The translations under genes were made by a program, and so were the position numbers. The notes beneath the pieces were generated by a model, which did not search any database, was not told the origin of the DNA, and saw only the letters and a program-made list of their open reading frames with translations. This document shows positions 5,484 through 5,495 of a DNA stretch of 5,495 nt, in pieces (position 1 is the stretch's first letter; each line of letters starts with the position of its first letter). Location of the stretch: contig JAJUIM010000143.1 in the NCBI GenBank assembly GCA_029267645.1, forward strand, positions 1-5,495. The letters are read 5' to 3'. The stretch comes from Microbacterium sp. (GTDB lineage: Bacteria > Actinomycetota > Actinomycetes > Actinomycetales > Microbacteriaceae).

Positions 5484-5489
5484 ACGATA
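5484..5489 (-). promoter_or_regulatory. Candidate -10 (TATCGT) for a leaderless araC-type transcript
   Basis: Read on the minus strand, TATCGT is a good TANNNT hexamer ending 9 nt before the first of two consecutive ATG codons. The bases between are GTTCACAGC, without a ribosome site. The -35 region and any operator lie beyond the window edge. Confidence 0.42.
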
Positions 5490-5495
5490 CGGCGC

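Overview
The window is very GC-rich (around 70% by eye), with GC-ending codons, tightly packed genes, and TANNNT-type -10 hexamers sitting 6-9 nt upstream of ATG codons that lack Shine-Dalgarno sequences. This fits a high-GC actinobacterium. A member of the Microbacteriaceae (Microbacterium-like) is my best guess, from general resemblance only. The piece is chromosome-like, with a mobile element at its left edge.

Layout. Positions 1-359 are the right end of an IS21-family insertion sequence: the 3' part of istB, a short terminal region with two related 20-bp repeats, and a CA tip at 359. Positions 360-529 hold nothing I recognise. Positions 530-1110 hold a striking non-coding array: six palindromic hairpin elements, each exactly 56 bp, separated by alternating short (36-38 bp) and long (66-67 bp) spacers. 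The real repeating unit is therefore a two-hairpin block of about 216 bp. A seventh copy lies alone at 2112-2167. The open frames that run through the array are by-products of the repeats.

Positions 1142-1618 (+) encode a NUDIX hydrolase with a perfect Nudix box. It converges on, and overlaps by 14 bp, a GNAT N-acetyltransferase at 1605-2090 (-). A 173-bp divergent intergenic region carries the seventh hairpin element and the start signals of both neighbours. Positions 2264-4591 (+) encode a 775-residue glycoside hydrolase of family 35 type (beta-galactosidase-like), with no secretion signal. It converges, with a 10-nt gap, on an AraC-family regulator at 4602-5474 (-). A large inverted repeat at the junction is a candidate bidirectional terminator.

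Functionally, the GH35 enzyme and the AraC regulator look like a small carbohydrate-use locus: cytoplasmic hydrolysis of an imported beta-galactoside-type oligosaccharide, with a sugar-sensing activator beside it. Any transporter would lie beyond the right edge. NUDIX and GNAT are housekeeping or detoxification-type enzymes with unknown substrates. The least explained parts are the two-hairpin tandem array and a strong excess of the hexamer GGATCC, which occurs in all three reading frames of the resident genes but not in the IS or the array.
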